From NCBI GenBank assembly GCA_030374805.1, contig JARGSG010000012.1, positions 930,001-994,000 of the forward strand: a stretch of 64,000 bases of DNA, given 5' to 3'. Origin of the DNA: Gracilaria gracilis (taxonomy: Eukaryota > Rhodophyta > Florideophyceae > Gracilariales > Gracilariaceae). This document shows, one piece after another, positions 43,744 through 55,510 of the stretch (position 1 is the first letter of the stretch; each line of letters opens with the position of its first letter). A program made the translations under genes and the position numbers. The notes beneath the pieces were generated by a model. That model was given only the letters and a program-made list of their open reading frames with translations. It did no database searches and was not told the DNA's origin.

Positions 43744-45327
43744 TCTGATGTACGTGCTTGTCGCGCTCAGTTTGAGCCCGCAGACGTTGACGTTGGGCTT
43801 GCTCCCGCTGCTTCTCGACACGTCTTTCCTCCGCCTCCGCTGCACGCCTTTCCTTGTCCTTCTCTACCTTCTCACGCTGTCGCTCGCGTTTCTTTAACTC
43901 CTTAAGTACTCTGTCTTCAATAAGCAGTAATCAGCTCGTCGTATGCACTGTTCCATTCACTAAACCTCCCCATCACTCCTTAGCAAATTACAACACGCAG
44001 TAAAAGATGCTACATGTGTGTGGTAATTCAAAAAGGCTGTAGCCTGTGTCTCTGCACCTTCCCGATTGACAATATACGTTTGTTTGATCACGCCGGCGTC
44101 TACACTTATCTTGGCCGAACTACATAACCCACAGGCAGCGAAGCCACTCGTTAAGTTATGAAAAGTAACAGCGAGGTTGTAAGCGTGAGTGAGGAGCTCG
44201 CACACAGTGTATATGTCATTCTTGGCGTCGTATCTCACCAGAATTGTTCGGCGATTAAGGTCATTACGAAACGCGCTCTTTTATGGTGAAATTGCCGAGG
44301 AGTCAAGTGGTTGCGTGCGATGGCTTTTGTGAGCCGGGAGACCAATACCTACACTTCGAATTTCCTTGAAGAGCTGCAATATCTTGAACGTACAATGCGC
44401 TCCGTAGCCATCAAGTTCCAGCACAATGTTACGGTATGTCTCACGGAGTCGGCTTTTTTCTTCGACGAACTTCTGTCCCCACCTGTAAAATATGTCGCTG
44501 TCTACACAAGCTGTTTCCCAGTAGACACAGTACAACGTTGGTGGTAGAAAAGTGAAAGTAGTTTCAATTGTTCCATCACTGCAATGCCGACATTTTGCGT
44601 GCTTGCCGGGCAACACGGCTAATGGGCTCCAAGCACGACCATCAGCGGAGACAAAAGGCATGATTGTCACATGTTGGGCATTGGATGACTACTTGAGCTC
44701 AACGGAATTGCTGCGATCCCTTCGTCAAACATGGATTTGGCTCTAGAACGAGATGCTGTACGCGTCAGGAAGCCACTATCGTTGAGGTTCAAGATCTGTT
44801 CGGGCGAAATTATTTGATACTCCTCGTACAATTGCTTCAAACCGGCAAAGGTTTTGGCCAAATTTTGTGGAAGACATGGCAATTTGCTTTTGTTTTTCTA
44901 GATTGCTTCTTCTCTTCATTGTCACTTCCAGATGGCGCTCCAAGAACTTAAGAAGGAAACCATCGCCTGGTGTGTAGTCGTTGAATGTAAATTTTGATCT
45001 ACGTTGTGGTGGAAACGATTGGACTTAGTGACATATCAAATTCTTGAAGCATTCTCTCGACAGTGGCGTACTTTTGTGAGAAAAAGACAAAAGATGGTTC
45101 TTAAACACATATTTTTCAGCCGGTGAGAACAGTTTCTGTCTTTTTTGTTTAGCGCGTGGCGGTGTGTTTGATGGTTTGTAACACAATCGCTGTAATGTAG
45201 AGTAGGGAACAGTATGTTCCTTGGCGCAATTTCGGATTGAAATTGTGGTAGTTTGAAGGGTCAGTAAGGCAGCAGCAAGATGTTGTTGGAGGAACCCTTG
45301 TTTGAGAGCGATTACGCGTTTGCGGGC
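43744..45327 (-). pseudogene. Psq/pogo-like DDE transposase remnant
   Basis: The ATG at 45327 begins MARKRVIALKQ. An N-terminal Psq helix-turn-helix is visible (SIRNCAKEHTVPYSTLQRL). DDE pieces follow: ILNLNDSGFLTRT (44882-44667), then VLELDGYGAHCT and THRTQPLD-type HRTQPLDSSAISP (44670-44281). A further frame (44238-43960) and a strongly charged helix (LKELKKRERQREKVEKDKER) lead to the C-terminus at about 43,744. Frameshifts lie near 45,020, 44,670 and 44,270. Confidence 0.7.
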
Positions 45328-45780
45328 CATGAGGGCTACCCACAAGTTGGGTGAGCGATGGAGTTATAGTCTCGGGATGCAAACATATTTGGATACAAAC
45401 AGGATGGTTTGGGAAGATGAGATAACGTTTATGTATTGAAGAAATCCCGCCAAAACCGATGGTGCCATCAGAATTTAGAGTTTTTGAACCGTTCTTGATC
45501 TAGAGTGGTTTCGAGATCTGATGGTCATCCAAACGTGGGGGTTTTTGGAAATTTTAAGTACTAAAATGGCCCAATTTGGTCTACTGACCAATGTTTGGTG
45601 CACCCGATGATACATCTGACGCTGTGTATGAAAGGTCAGACTACATTTTTTCTGGTTTCATTTGCTTGGCAGACAAACTAATACCTAAAGAACACATCAG
45701 TCTTCACCTGTCTTTAGTCTATTCCAGGTCCGCCTGACAAGGGTTAACAAATCATTAGCGGGTGCTCTGTATAATATAAG
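45328..45780. other. Non-coding flank
   Basis: No gene. The part from 45,746 is shared with 28,380-28,410 and leads into the foldback element. Confidence 0.4.
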
Positions 45781-45781
45781 C

Positions 45782-45866
45782 AACATACGTCGCTGACTAA
45801 AGGAGTGTAACCTTTCAGCGTGTGGAGCACAGAGCATCGTAGAAGTACTATTATGACGGTTACGAT
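45782..45866. repeat. Left arm and centre of a foldback element split by Copia-2
   Basis: 45782-45840 (59 bp) is the inverted complement of 53693-53751 with about six mismatches. A ~26-bp centre ends with the target duplication ACGAT (45862-45866). Confidence 0.8.
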
Positions 45867-46071
45867 TGTTGACATACGTCGGTCCCACGCAAGGAGAGAG
45901 CGCATCACACACGTTATATGTGCGCATTCATGATCGGGCGCACAGCGCTGCACCGGTTCCCTGCATGGGCTAAATAAATCGCATGACCGTTCGGCATGGC
46001 ATTGTGCCGGCCGACGGTCCACTATGCGCTTGAACCGATTCTACCCTTTCCCGTCCGCCTCGCTTTCAAAA
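45867..46071 (+). repeat. 5' LTR of Copia-2
   Basis: 205 bp. It starts TGTTGACATACGTCGG and contains GGGCTAAATAAATCGCA. Its end reads CTTTCAAAA where the 3' copy has the canonical ...CAACA. Confidence 0.9.
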
Positions 46072-46091
46072 TGGTAGCATCGCCTGGGTCG
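46072..46091 (+). promoter_or_regulatory. Primer binding site of Copia-2
   Basis: TGGTAGCATCGCC begins at the LTR boundary and shares its first nine bases with the Copia-1 site. Confidence 0.75.
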
Positions 46092-47504
46092 CCGCTGCCC
46101 CAGACCGCCGTGTAACCTTCTCCCTTGGCGCCTCCGCTGCTGCCGGACATCGGCCACCACATCTCTGTCGCCGCGCGCCCCCCCCACCGCCTGGAGCCAC
46201 CTGTCCTGCCACGCGCAATCTTAGCCATCGCCGCACCCCTCCAGCTGCGCGCTGCCTTTGCCTTCGCCGCCTCTGTCTTCGCCGCGCTTCTTTGGCCGCG
46301 CACCGCGTCTGCCTCCCTGTCTCTGCTTCCGCGCCTCTGCCGCCACCTCGCATCCGAGTGTGGACGCCGCACGTGCCTCCTCGGCCTAGCGCTCCACCAC
46401 CGCACCTCGACAGCCTGCCACCCCGCGTCCGCGTTTTGATGCAGGCCCTCTACTCTCCCCGCTTCGCAACTACTCTGCGGCTGTTCCGTGCCTCCGATGG
46501 ATTCCGTTTGCTCCACCGGGGCTTCCAGCAGTGTTGACAAGGCATTGGTTCAGCCATTTTCTAGGTCACCCACACGCAACCGCATCGCTTGTCTGGGTCC
46601 ATCGACAGTCGAAAGAGGTGAAATGGAGACATGTGGCTTGGTCTCTGCACTATCGTTACTGGAATGAACCCCATGTCTGAAAAACAACCTCCGGCATAGC
46701 GTATCGTCGGCACCTATCCGGCTGTTTCGCTGCCATCAGGACATTTGGACCAGCTCCTAGGCATCTCAATGCCGGCGGTTTCTTTCTCCGTCTCTTCGTT
46801 CACCATGCACGCCGGACTCAGCACGACTTGCGTAACTGGGTTTGGCGCCGCATTTCCGTACTGTCAACATCTCTCGTTATCGGAAGCTTGATATTTTTGG
46901 CTCGTCATACATCGCTCTAATACTTATTCTCAGGTGCTGGTCTTCACTTCTACAATATCTCATGTGAGATAAGTGTTGCGCAACAGCCTGCAAATTTTCT
47001 ACGCAAGACCGGACGACCACAAAATCTTTTCTCGTGCACAGGCTCACGGCGGGGTCGTGATTTTGGCGACGGAGCTCGGCGACCACAATAGGAGAAATTC
47101 TTTCTCCGTTTTTACCACGAACCGTGCTTCGCGAAAAACGGTTTCTGGTCGATCTCGTTCGCTAATTCTCTGTTCCATTTTTCCTAATTGTCATTCAAGA
47201 AGTGAAGCACCTACCGCTTATCAGTTGTGAGAAAAACCTTCGAAGGTCAAGTCGTTGTGGTGCGGGGTTAGCTGCTTAACTGCAGGGACCCGTACTTCAC
47301 AGATCGTCTAGCTCCCTGGGTTGGGCTAGGGTCACCTCAAGCATAACATCTTGAAGTTGAAGAAGAAGAAGAAGAAGAAGAAGAATAAGAAGAAGAAGAA
47401 AAAGAAGAAGAAGAAGAAGAAGAAGAAGAAGAAGAAGAAGAAAAAGAAGAAGAAGAAACGTTCCTACCTCGTAGGTCGCGATATCCTTTTCTCGTTCAAG
47501 AAGG
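46092..47504 (+). other. Copia-2 leader: C-rich segment, then unique sequence with a (GAA)n tract
   Basis: 46.1-46.5 kb is rich in CGCC/CTCC on the sense strand, as is the Copia-1 leader, and throws up spurious ORFs on both strands. A GAA/GAAGAA microsatellite spans 47355-47457. No real protein is encoded. Confidence 0.6.
47355..47457 (+). repeat. (GAA)n microsatellite
   Basis: About 100 bp of nearly pure GAA with a few A insertions. It creates false poly-Lys and poly-Leu frames. Confidence 0.95.
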
Positions 47505-48170
47505 TTGATCATCCACCCTCTCCCGTTTTCCAAAATATCGGGTTCCAACGATCTCTTTGGAAAGCTACCGAAGTTAAAGTTACCTAATGACTACACTCTC
47601 TGGCGGCGGCGTCTAGCGGCTCATCTTCGCCGGGAGGACCCTTTCCTATCTGGACTAGATCCTCGCCTCGAAGGATTCAATTCTAACAATCGTGTCCACA
47701 AGGCATGGTTTGAGAAATCAGTAATGGCTAAGGGCACGATAACTCACTGCCTCGGAGACTCGGCATTAGCCCTCGGGTAGACATTCGACGGTGATGACGA
47801 GAAGACGGCCAAAGACCTGTCGGATGAGTTGAAACGAACGTACACAGCTTCTAATACACAGGCCGTCCAACACATCCGCCATCGTCTGGGCACTCTCATG
47901 TTCAAAGACGATGGTGATTGGAATAAACACCAAGGAGGAAACGAAATGGGAACCGCACACCCAACCCTCGTTCTTATGTGGGCCAAAGGCGTGATGATCC
48001 ACCTCCTTCACCTGCTTTCAACTGCAATATGGCTAAGTTTCAGAGCAAGATCGCCCTCCTCTCACAATCTAAGTTGGACTCGGCATTCATTGGCCCTGGG
48101 GCTATACACCATTTCTTTCATTTGCGTCAGTCGTTCATCCGGTACGAGCAAATTGAGATTGAAACTGTTC
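47505..48170 (+). pseudogene. gag: Copia-2 gag remnant
   Basis: The first frame reads PKLKLPNDYTLWRRRLAAHL, typical of a Copia gag start, and is stopped at 47778-47780. Continuation is in other phases (FKDDGDWNKHQGGNEMGTAHP). No zinc knuckle was found, so gag is deleted in part. Confidence 0.65.
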
Positions 48171-49411
48171 AGGCCGCTTTAAGAACAGCTCGTCTCGTTG
48201 GCAAAGGTAATTTCGGAATACCTTTGAACCGTGGTACAGTCATCGAAACTTACCACGCACCTGCTTTTGAGTCGAATATCGTTTCGGTATATGTTCTCAG
48301 TATAGAGTTCATGGTGACGTTCACCTCAACCACTCGCACATTTAATGGATGTTTCATCATGGACCCCAAGCGAAACTCTGAAATCATTTGGGAAACTGAA
48401 ATGAAAGAAAGCCTCTTTGTCATGGACATCACTGATATTGGCAAGCAAGTCATGGTCGTCAACGCGAGCAAAAGTAAACAAGAGCTTGCTTTGGAGTGGC
48501 ACGGGCGAACTGGTCATCTGCAATTAAGTAGATACCAAAGTCTCGCCAAGTCGTTCCACTCAGTGCTTTACTTTCAACGCTCCATCATGGATTCTTTGAC
48601 GTGCGTTCCTTGCCTTACGGGCAAGAAGAAACGGAATCCATTAGTCGCTCGACCGCGATCTCTTTCCACATCACGTCCCTTGGAACCCATCTACATGGAC
48701 ATATCTGGAAAGATTTCGCCATCTCTCTCTGGCGCAATATACGCTATGGCCATTCTAGATGCCTGCACATCCAAGTCGGACGTATTCTTTCTGAAGAACA
48801 AGACCGGTGCTAATGTTTTTAAGCACCCGGATTGGTTCAAACGCCGATCGGAACTGGCGCTCAATCACTGGTTTCGCTTGAAAAATGTTCGCCTGGACGG
48901 GGCCGGCGAACACAAAAGCACCGATTTGGACATGTTCCGCTTCGATCACGGTATTGTTCTAGACTTCTAGCCTGCTTACGCCTCTGAATCTAATGGCGCC
49001 GCGGAGACACTAATCCAGGAACATTGGGCAAGGACTCGGGTGCTTTTCTTTGCGAGCAAATTGCCTACTGCCTTCTGGGCAGAGATAATGAACCACGCTA
49101 ACGGGCCGCGCAATCGAGCTCCGTCTTCAATAATACAAGGACGGATACCGATTCTGGAATGGGACCCATTAACAACAATCGACTTCACAAACATTCCGAA
49201 CTTCGGCCAGTTTGGTTATGTCTTCGTATATCGGTCTAAGGCCGTGGCATCAAAGAAGTTCCTCCCTCGTTCTCTCTTCGCACATTTCTTAGGCATGCAT
49301 AGCAACATCACACTCGCTCGTCTGCTTTTGTCGGAGAAGAACTCGGTCTTTAGTTGCCGCATCATGGATTTCAAGGCGGTGAACTTCTCTCCTCTCCCAA
49401 AAAATATCTAA
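47978..49411 (+). pseudogene. pol: Copia-2 protease remnant and integrase
   Basis: A single frame. The protease region is degenerate (KLDSAFIGPGAIHHFFHLRQ in place of a DSGA site). Pre-integrase: LEWHGRTGHLQLSRYQSLAK. Integrase: LTCVPCLTGKKKRN, LEPIYMDISGKISPSLSG, VRLDGAGEHKSTD, then after an in-frame TAG (48968-48970) ASESNGAAETLIQEHW with the catalytic Glu and NFGQFGYVFVYRSKAVASKK. It ends at a TAA at 49411. Confidence 0.85.
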
Positions 49412-49481
49412 TCTACTGGAAGGTATATCGAGACAACAGGTAACGGAGGACACCCAACTGATTCAAAATGACAGCGATACT

Positions 49482-50460
49482 TTGGACTTAGAGGAACGCT
49501 TAGTGCAAGCCTTCACGGCAATCACCCACAATTTTCCTCGAGCGTGGATATCGAAGAAATGTCTAGATGATCCTGCTGTTCCGAACAGTTTCAAACAAGC
49601 TTGCAAAGATCCCGGATGGTGCGAAGCTATGGACCGTGAAATGAATGCGCTGGTGCGCAGAAAAACTTGGGAACTGGTACCACGTGAAGCAGGAATGAAG
49701 CCCGTACCATATACTTGAGTCTTCAAGGAGAAGATGCTCGATGGGATCGGTAAAAAATTCCTGAAAAGCCACGCTGCTGTCTACAGGGAGACAGACAAAA
49801 GCCCTTTATCGAATTTGATCCTTTCAATACCTACGCTCCAGTGGCATGTCATGAAGCCCTGCACATCCTCCTTTCATTATTTGCAGACAACAACCTTTTC
49901 CTGGAAGGGGTGGACATTTCAAACGCCTATCTTAACGGGAAACTCGATATTTGAATCATCATGGAACAGCCCACCTTGTCATCCGGTATTCCAGAGAAGT
50001 GCAGCTACGTCTGCAAACTTTTGAACTCAATATACGGAGCTTTGCAAGCAGGGGTTATATGGGGATCACTGTTCTCCGAGGAACTTCTCTCGTGGAACTT
50101 TGTGACCTCATCACTGGATGCAAGCGTATTCATGGGCCGTGAAAACGAACGTTTTGAGTTAATTGCGGTGATAGTCGGCGATTGCGCGTTTGCATCCAAC
50201 GATGCAAGTCTTCTCCAGGACTTCAAACGAAAACTCTCCACAACTTTCGATGTTAAACTGTATGGTAAACTAAAGACCTTCATAGGTTGGAGTATCAAAC
50301 GATCGCCAGCTGGAATCAAGATTAATCAATATGGATGATCGGAATTCTTTGCTTCAAACAAATTCCAAGGATTCTTCAAGTTGCTGACATATTAACCAAG
50401 AGTGTGTCCCTGAATGATTTGAGGAAGATGGTAAGATTGATACACATTGACTCGACCTAA
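49482..50460 (+). pseudogene. pol: Copia-2 reverse transcriptase, RNase H mostly deleted
   Basis: RT starts AMDREMNALVRRKTWELVPR (49482-49718), shifts frame, and continues FNTYAPVACHEALHILLSLF, LEGVDISNAYLNGKLDI and LNSIYGALQAGVIWGSLFSE. The catalytic YVDD is replaced by IVGD. After 50338 nearly all of RNase H is missing; only VADILTKSVSLNDLRKMV remains at about 50,370-50,455. Confidence 0.85.
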
Positions 50461-51162
50461 TGTGAAATTTTGGGACTTACTAACCAAACTAACTTTTCCG
50501 TCTGTTATTTTTTACTGTGGCTGTGGGGATCTTGTTTAGATTTATTAATTTCTCTGTGAAAAAAGTGTTTTGGTTTACAATTCTTTTTCTTATTCTCACC
50601 AAGATAAACGGTCACGCCCCAACGTGTCAAATAATACCGATCTCTTGCCGCGATGGCGCAAAATCGTGCGTAGTCGAAAGGTGGGGGTCAAAAGCTGGCA
50701 GGCTCGCGGGAGTAAACAGAGAACAGACCTTAGAGTGTTCTACTGAAGCTTGACGGCACTCGGGGAAACGATAAAGAAATGAAAGCATCGTTAGTAGAAG
50801 GAAGAAAGCTGTCTTAAATTGCCCCAGTGCAGCCCAGTTTTAATGTGTTACGCGTGCAAGACACGCGCCAATACAAACTTCCAAGCATATGCTGTAATAT
50901 TGACACAACACCCAAACCCCAGAACCAAAGTTGATTGGTTCATTTTTAGTAATTTTGAAGCATACTTGGAACTATTTGTTCATTACTCCGAAACTCCACC
51001 ACCGTATGCAACCCTCACCATCTTGGTCAAGACAAACCAACTTCAGATCCAGTTGCTCCCACTTCCGCCAGAACCTTGTCTTGGGACACGAGCCCGTGCT
51101 TTCGCACGACGCTCTCTGCGAGTACTGTTCAAAATTTCACGAACAACAGCGCGCTGGTCAGC
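50461..51162. other. Copia-2 3' region and left flank of the nested transposon
   Basis: The first ~300 bp is probably Copia-2 3' untranslated sequence. The border of the nested transposon could not be placed because I found no inverted terminal repeats. Confidence 0.4.
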
Positions 51163-52710
51163 CTAATTGGCAAGGCGACGCAGATCAGCTGGTGTTTCAG
51201 GCTCCGCCCGCTTGAGATGTCGTTTTCTCAGGACATCAAGCACTGTAGACGCCGTGACATGCCAGCCTTGAGATGTGCATATATTTGTCGTTCCGTGTTC
51301 GATAATATTATCACCACTCGCCAAAGTGCGCCCATGCTTCTCGGCAAAATTCATGATTCTCTCTAGCTCCTCATTGGAGCTCGGATCACCTCTGGCGTTG
51401 ATTTGCGGTAGTACAACTAGCGCGGCCCGTCGCAATTCATAATTCCAGATCCCTGTCTTGCTAAAGCCACTCTGGATATTGTGAACCGTAAGGCATTCGG
51501 AAAAAGAGGAGCGTACAACTTTCGCAATATCAAATGCGTCCGTATCTGACTTGAACCTCGACATTCCATGAATGTCTCTCTGAAAGGATGCCTTTGAGGG
51601 TGAGAAGACGGACTTATCCAATGGCTGAAGGATATGAGAAGTTTTTTATGGCAAAGATATGGCAATTATTTTACTATCACGCAGTAATTGCAGAGCCTTG
51701 AATTGAATATAGCACTTGTAGCCATCGAAGACCAGAAGGTTAAAGGAATTGTCAGCCCTTCAGAGCTTCACTTCTTCCACAAATTGCTTGCTCCAGTCAA
51801 AGAAAACGGAATTGTTCAAACCGGGAATGTCTTTCTGATAAAAGTAACAAGGTGGTAGATGATCATGGAGTGTCTCGTACACACCGCTCGTAGTTCTGCG
51901 ATAGTGGGCATTGGATCCCCAGAACACAATGACTGGCTTGAAGGCGGAACCATCGGCGCAAATAACAGGCATAACAGGTATCATATCCCCGGCACCTCTA
52001 ACGCGACATACCTCCTGAATCAGCCTACTATGTCCGTCCAAATTGCTAAGCCCTTTACGGGCGCTCCGTCCAAGAACTTTTCCGAATGAAACACCGGCTT
52101 CATCGATGTTAACAACTTGAGAAGGATGCGTTATGTGATACTTCTTCATGACAGCGTTGAGTATGACGAAGAATCTGCCGATGTTTTGCGGAGTAACCGC
52201 CTGGACACGAGGATCTTCGACGCCTTTCACGCATTGATACTTGACGTCATGGCGCTCACAAAACAACCTTACCCACTTTTCGGAAGGACGGTTATTGTGA
52301 AAGGTTATCTCACGTTTTCGGGAAGAAGAGAGCGTTGATATGTATTGCTCGGTAAGATCCACGAGGCAGGCTTTTGTGAGCGACGTGTTACGGTCCGCGT
52401 ACATCCGAATCATTTATGCAATGTCTAACTCTTCGTTTGTGGTAAGAATCTTTGGGCGTCCTGCGTCATTAAGCTTGAAACATATCTGGCTCGGACGGTT
52501 TGGTTCGAAGTCCTAACTTTGTTCCAGCCACTTCGTGTATGCATTGCGGAAGCGATACCATGGCATGCCGTATATATCATTCAGTTTGTGGTATGACCAC
52601 CCGTGTTTATAACGTTGGAATAACGCTTCTCGAAAACATTGGTAGACTGCAGTTGTGCTGGAAGAACTCATCTTTTTGTGTTGTGTAGAGTTGCGGACGA
52701 GAGAATGCAA
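51163..52710 (-). pseudogene. Psq/DDE (pogo or jerky-like) transposase nested in Copia-2
   Basis: One frame reads from about 52710 to 51163 with four or five in-frame stops and no frameshift. The N-terminus has a Psq-like HTH (YKHGWSYHKLNDIYGMPWY). The DDE core: VVNIDEAGVSFG, LLVFDGYKCYIQFKAL and HILQPLDKSVFSPSK. The C-terminal helix and LRKRHLKRAE follow. It opposes Copia-2 in direction and lies between the Copia-2 pol end and its 3' LTR, so it inserted after Copia-2. Confidence 0.8.
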
Positions 52711-53486
52711 ACAAGACAGGCCGCTCTGGTTTATGGATGCCTATTTGTTTCGATTGCCTGTCGTGGATGTGCTGCGGCGCGCTTTTTTTTCGGGCTGTGA
52801 TAGGCTCTTTGGGGATATTGTTGCAGAACAGAGTGGTCATAGAGTTTTTGGTTTCGTTCTTTGCTTTGGACTAAAGTTTGTTAGATGTGTAGCAGTTTAA
52901 TTCGTTATGGGTGTGTACTTCTTACGTTATATCACGTAAGCTACTCAAATGAATTTGCTGCTGCCAAGGTTCTCTGTAAGCTCCTACTGTTCTTGTCTGG
53001 TTCTACCTAGGGCAAGCAGAACGCATCATTTATTGTCGAGTAATTGGGACTTTAGTGATGCGAGGGGCGGCTTGGAATGCCTTCGAGACCAAGAACAAGG
53101 ATTCTTGTTCTCAGTTATGACTATAGGCATTATTTCAGCTTTTGCGAATTAGGTATTGAGCGTTTACTTGTATTTTTTCCACATAGTTTTGACATGTTAC
53201 TTGGGTTTGGAGTTTACCGTGTAAACAAGTGTGGTATTCGTAGTTTTGTCTAGTAAAAATACCTGTGTGTGACGTATGAATGTTTACTGATTATGTTGAA
53301 TTTGGTAATTGTAAGTACTACGCCTTTGGTATCTGAAAAATGTTGCCCAAGATGAGACGAGTTCAAGAAGGAATATTGTCTATAGATCTGGCTCTTTGAT
53401 CTGTGCTATTAAGTTTTGTTTTGGGGTTCAGACACTGGTTCTGAGATGTAGTGCAAGAAGAGTAGTTGCTTCGCCTTGAGAGACGG
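52711..53486. other. Right flank of the nested transposon and Copia-2 3' end
   Basis: No gene. It ends in the Copia-2 polypurine tract at about 53,476-53,486. Confidence 0.4.
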
Positions 53487-53692
53487 TGTTGACATGCGTC
53501 GGTCTCACGCAAGGCGAGAGCGCAGCACACACGTAATATATGAGCAGTGCGGGACCGAGCGCACAGCGCTGCGTCGGTTCCCAGCATGGGCTAAATAAAT
53601 CGCAAGACCGTTCGGCATGGGGCTGTGCTGGCCGACGGTCAACTGTGCGCTTGAACCGATTCTACACTTTCCCGTCCGCCTCGCTTCCAACA
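53487..53692 (+). repeat. 3' LTR of Copia-2
   Basis: 206 bp, starting TGTTGACATGCGTCGG and ending CTTCCAACA, followed by ACGAT. Confidence 0.9.
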
Positions 53693-53751
53693 ACGATGCT
53701 CCGTGCTTCACACGCTGAAAGGTAATACTCCTTTGGTCAGCGACGTATGTT
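53693..53751. repeat. Right arm of the foldback element
   Basis: Inverted partner of 45782-45840. The arm sequence also occurs at 28419-28478. Confidence 0.8.
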
Positions 53752-54590
53752 GAAATGCTCATTTCCTCGTGTTGCACCAACTCTTCACTCCACAAGGTGG
53801 CCCAACAGCGCCGGGTCGTCTCTGGCTAGTAACACAGTGTCGATTAACGACCAGCCTTCAACCGGGAGATGGGGGAAAATGCTAAATATGAGCATTTGAA
53901 CGCCGTAATTGAGTAGGTTAGAAAGTAGATCGTAGCATTTTCCTTCAACCAACCGACAAATGAACCATTAATGTTCTTGACGGTAAGAAAAAGGAAATTT
54001 TATTTTGATGTTGATCAGAATCCAATCTCAAGAATATAATGATATATTTACGCCTAATGAAAAGTACTGTACCTACTATATCAACGTTAACCGAACTCAT
54101 ATAGAAATCCCGCAGTTTTAACAAAGCGTTATAGAAGTACAATAAAAATTTGGATTACCAGTTTAAACCATATGGAAGACTAAAACTTTAACAGTCTAGG
54201 TGTATACTACCTTCACACAATTCAACAGAAGACCAAACATTACAGATCATTCTTCTGGCATATGAAATACATTAACGGTATCATTGCAGTTTAAAAGCTA
54301 AATATTTACTTTGTACACAACAAAAACAAAACTTTTATGCGCCAAGGAAATGGATCAACAATATAAAATCAGAGTACTTATTTTATAAGCAAGAAGTATA
54401 GAAATTGCCTACGTTGTTGTGCAAATTTATGCGAGAACCTCCAAAACAAAAAAAACTGTAAACGTCAAATGTTCCAAAGAAGAATACGGCAAACTGTCAA
54501 GATCAACAGTTAGTGGCCATGAAAAAATCGAACAAAGTTTGTTTATCTAAATTCAACATTACAAATGTAAAAGTGATCGTTCAAGTTGGA
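53752..54590. other. AT-rich non-coding stretch
   Basis: Base composition drops sharply toward AT from about 53.9 kb. No supported gene. Confidence 0.4.
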
Positions 54591-54599
54591 GCGTAACCA

Positions 54600-55510
54600 C
54601 CGTAACCTGGGCTACAGCATGAAAACAATGAACATGGAACACGCGGTTGTGTCGAAACACTTGTTTCTATACTTGAAATTGTTTGAATCGACCCATAATT
54701 GATTCCTGACGAGGTCTAATTCTTCCCTGGTTATACCCCAAAAAAAATATATCATCGACTGGAGATATACATTTGTGGTTTGTGTATCCATTATCAGCGA
54801 TGACTAACTCGTTTTCCAAGAGCGCATCTTTCATTCCAAGTTAAAATATTTTGTTGTCAGGATACTTTCCACATGGAAACGGGCCACTTATGAAGACAAT
54901 GTTATCCTCGAAAATGCTTAGTCCAACTTCGTATCTCACCCCTGCTCTTTTAAATTTGTGGGAAAACTAAATGGGATCGAAAGGAATCGGCTCGTAGATG
55001 GGACATCGTTGGAATCCACAGATACTAATATAAGGTGTAGATTTTGATTTCCGACTGTTAACCTGTCATCCCATTTTATCTTTAGAAAAAAACATTGTTA
55101 GCACTATGGATCAAAGCAAGTGAAATATGAGCTTGGGAGGCATACTTTTTTCAAATTTCGAAGAAGAGCCCCAAATTTTCGAAGCCATCTTCTTATGGTT
55201 TTCTCATCCGCTCCTATCAGCGCAGATAGAGTTGATTCGTTAACGTAAATTTTGAGAAACGTTAAGGCCCAAAGCAAGTGTTTCGGAGCTGCTGTCGGAG
55301 GTATCTTGGTCTTCAGTTTGCTCCATAATGCCGCAGAGCTTTGGGAGATACACCAAATACTGATATGTATCTCCTTTTCGAGGTCATATTCGCCAACCCG
55401 GCTGCATTCTTGGTGTAAGTATTCCCAAGAGATTGAAAGATTTCTGCAGAGACCGTCATTGATTTCGGTCTTTACAAGCTCGGCACGCGAGACATCTGAC
55501 TCCCGTTGAG
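54600..55510 (-). pseudogene. Decayed DDE transposase (IS4/IS5-like eukaryotic type)
   Basis: On the minus strand a single reading gives ISICGFQRCPIYEPIPFDPI, then after a TAG FSHKFKRAGVRYEVGLSIFE, NIVFISGPFPCGKYPDNKIF, a TAA, and ENELVIADNGYTNHK. This is the core of a DDE family common in algae and oomycetes (D-G near the first position, GPFPCG..PD, AD.GY for the second Asp). The first Asp is replaced by Cys. Upstream (to about 55,510) lies its helical N-terminal region with more stops. No large ORF marks it. Confidence 0.65.

Larger units (their letters stand above)
45867..53692 (+). mobile_element. Second Ty1/Copia LTR retrotransposon (Copia-2), with a transposon nested in its 3' part
   Basis: LTRs at 45867-46071 and 53487-53692 start TGTTGACAT and are about 88% identical by eye. 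ACGAT flanks both sides (45862-45866 and 53693-53697). TGGTAGCAT follows the 5' LTR directly, and GAGAGACGG precedes the 3' LTR. Coding sequence runs 47.5-50.46 kb. About 2.7 kb between the pol end and the 3' LTR contains a Psq/DDE transposase on the other strand. LTR divergence suggests an older insertion than Copia-1. Confidence 0.9.

Noticed and set aside
46022..46540. ORFs of 95-172 codons on both strands in the Copia-2 leader
   Set aside because: GC-rich leader sequence with overlapping frames; they cross the LTR/PBS boundary and have no domain.
47297..47587. Poly-lysine and poly-leucine ORFs
   Set aside because: These are translations of the (GAA)n microsatellite.
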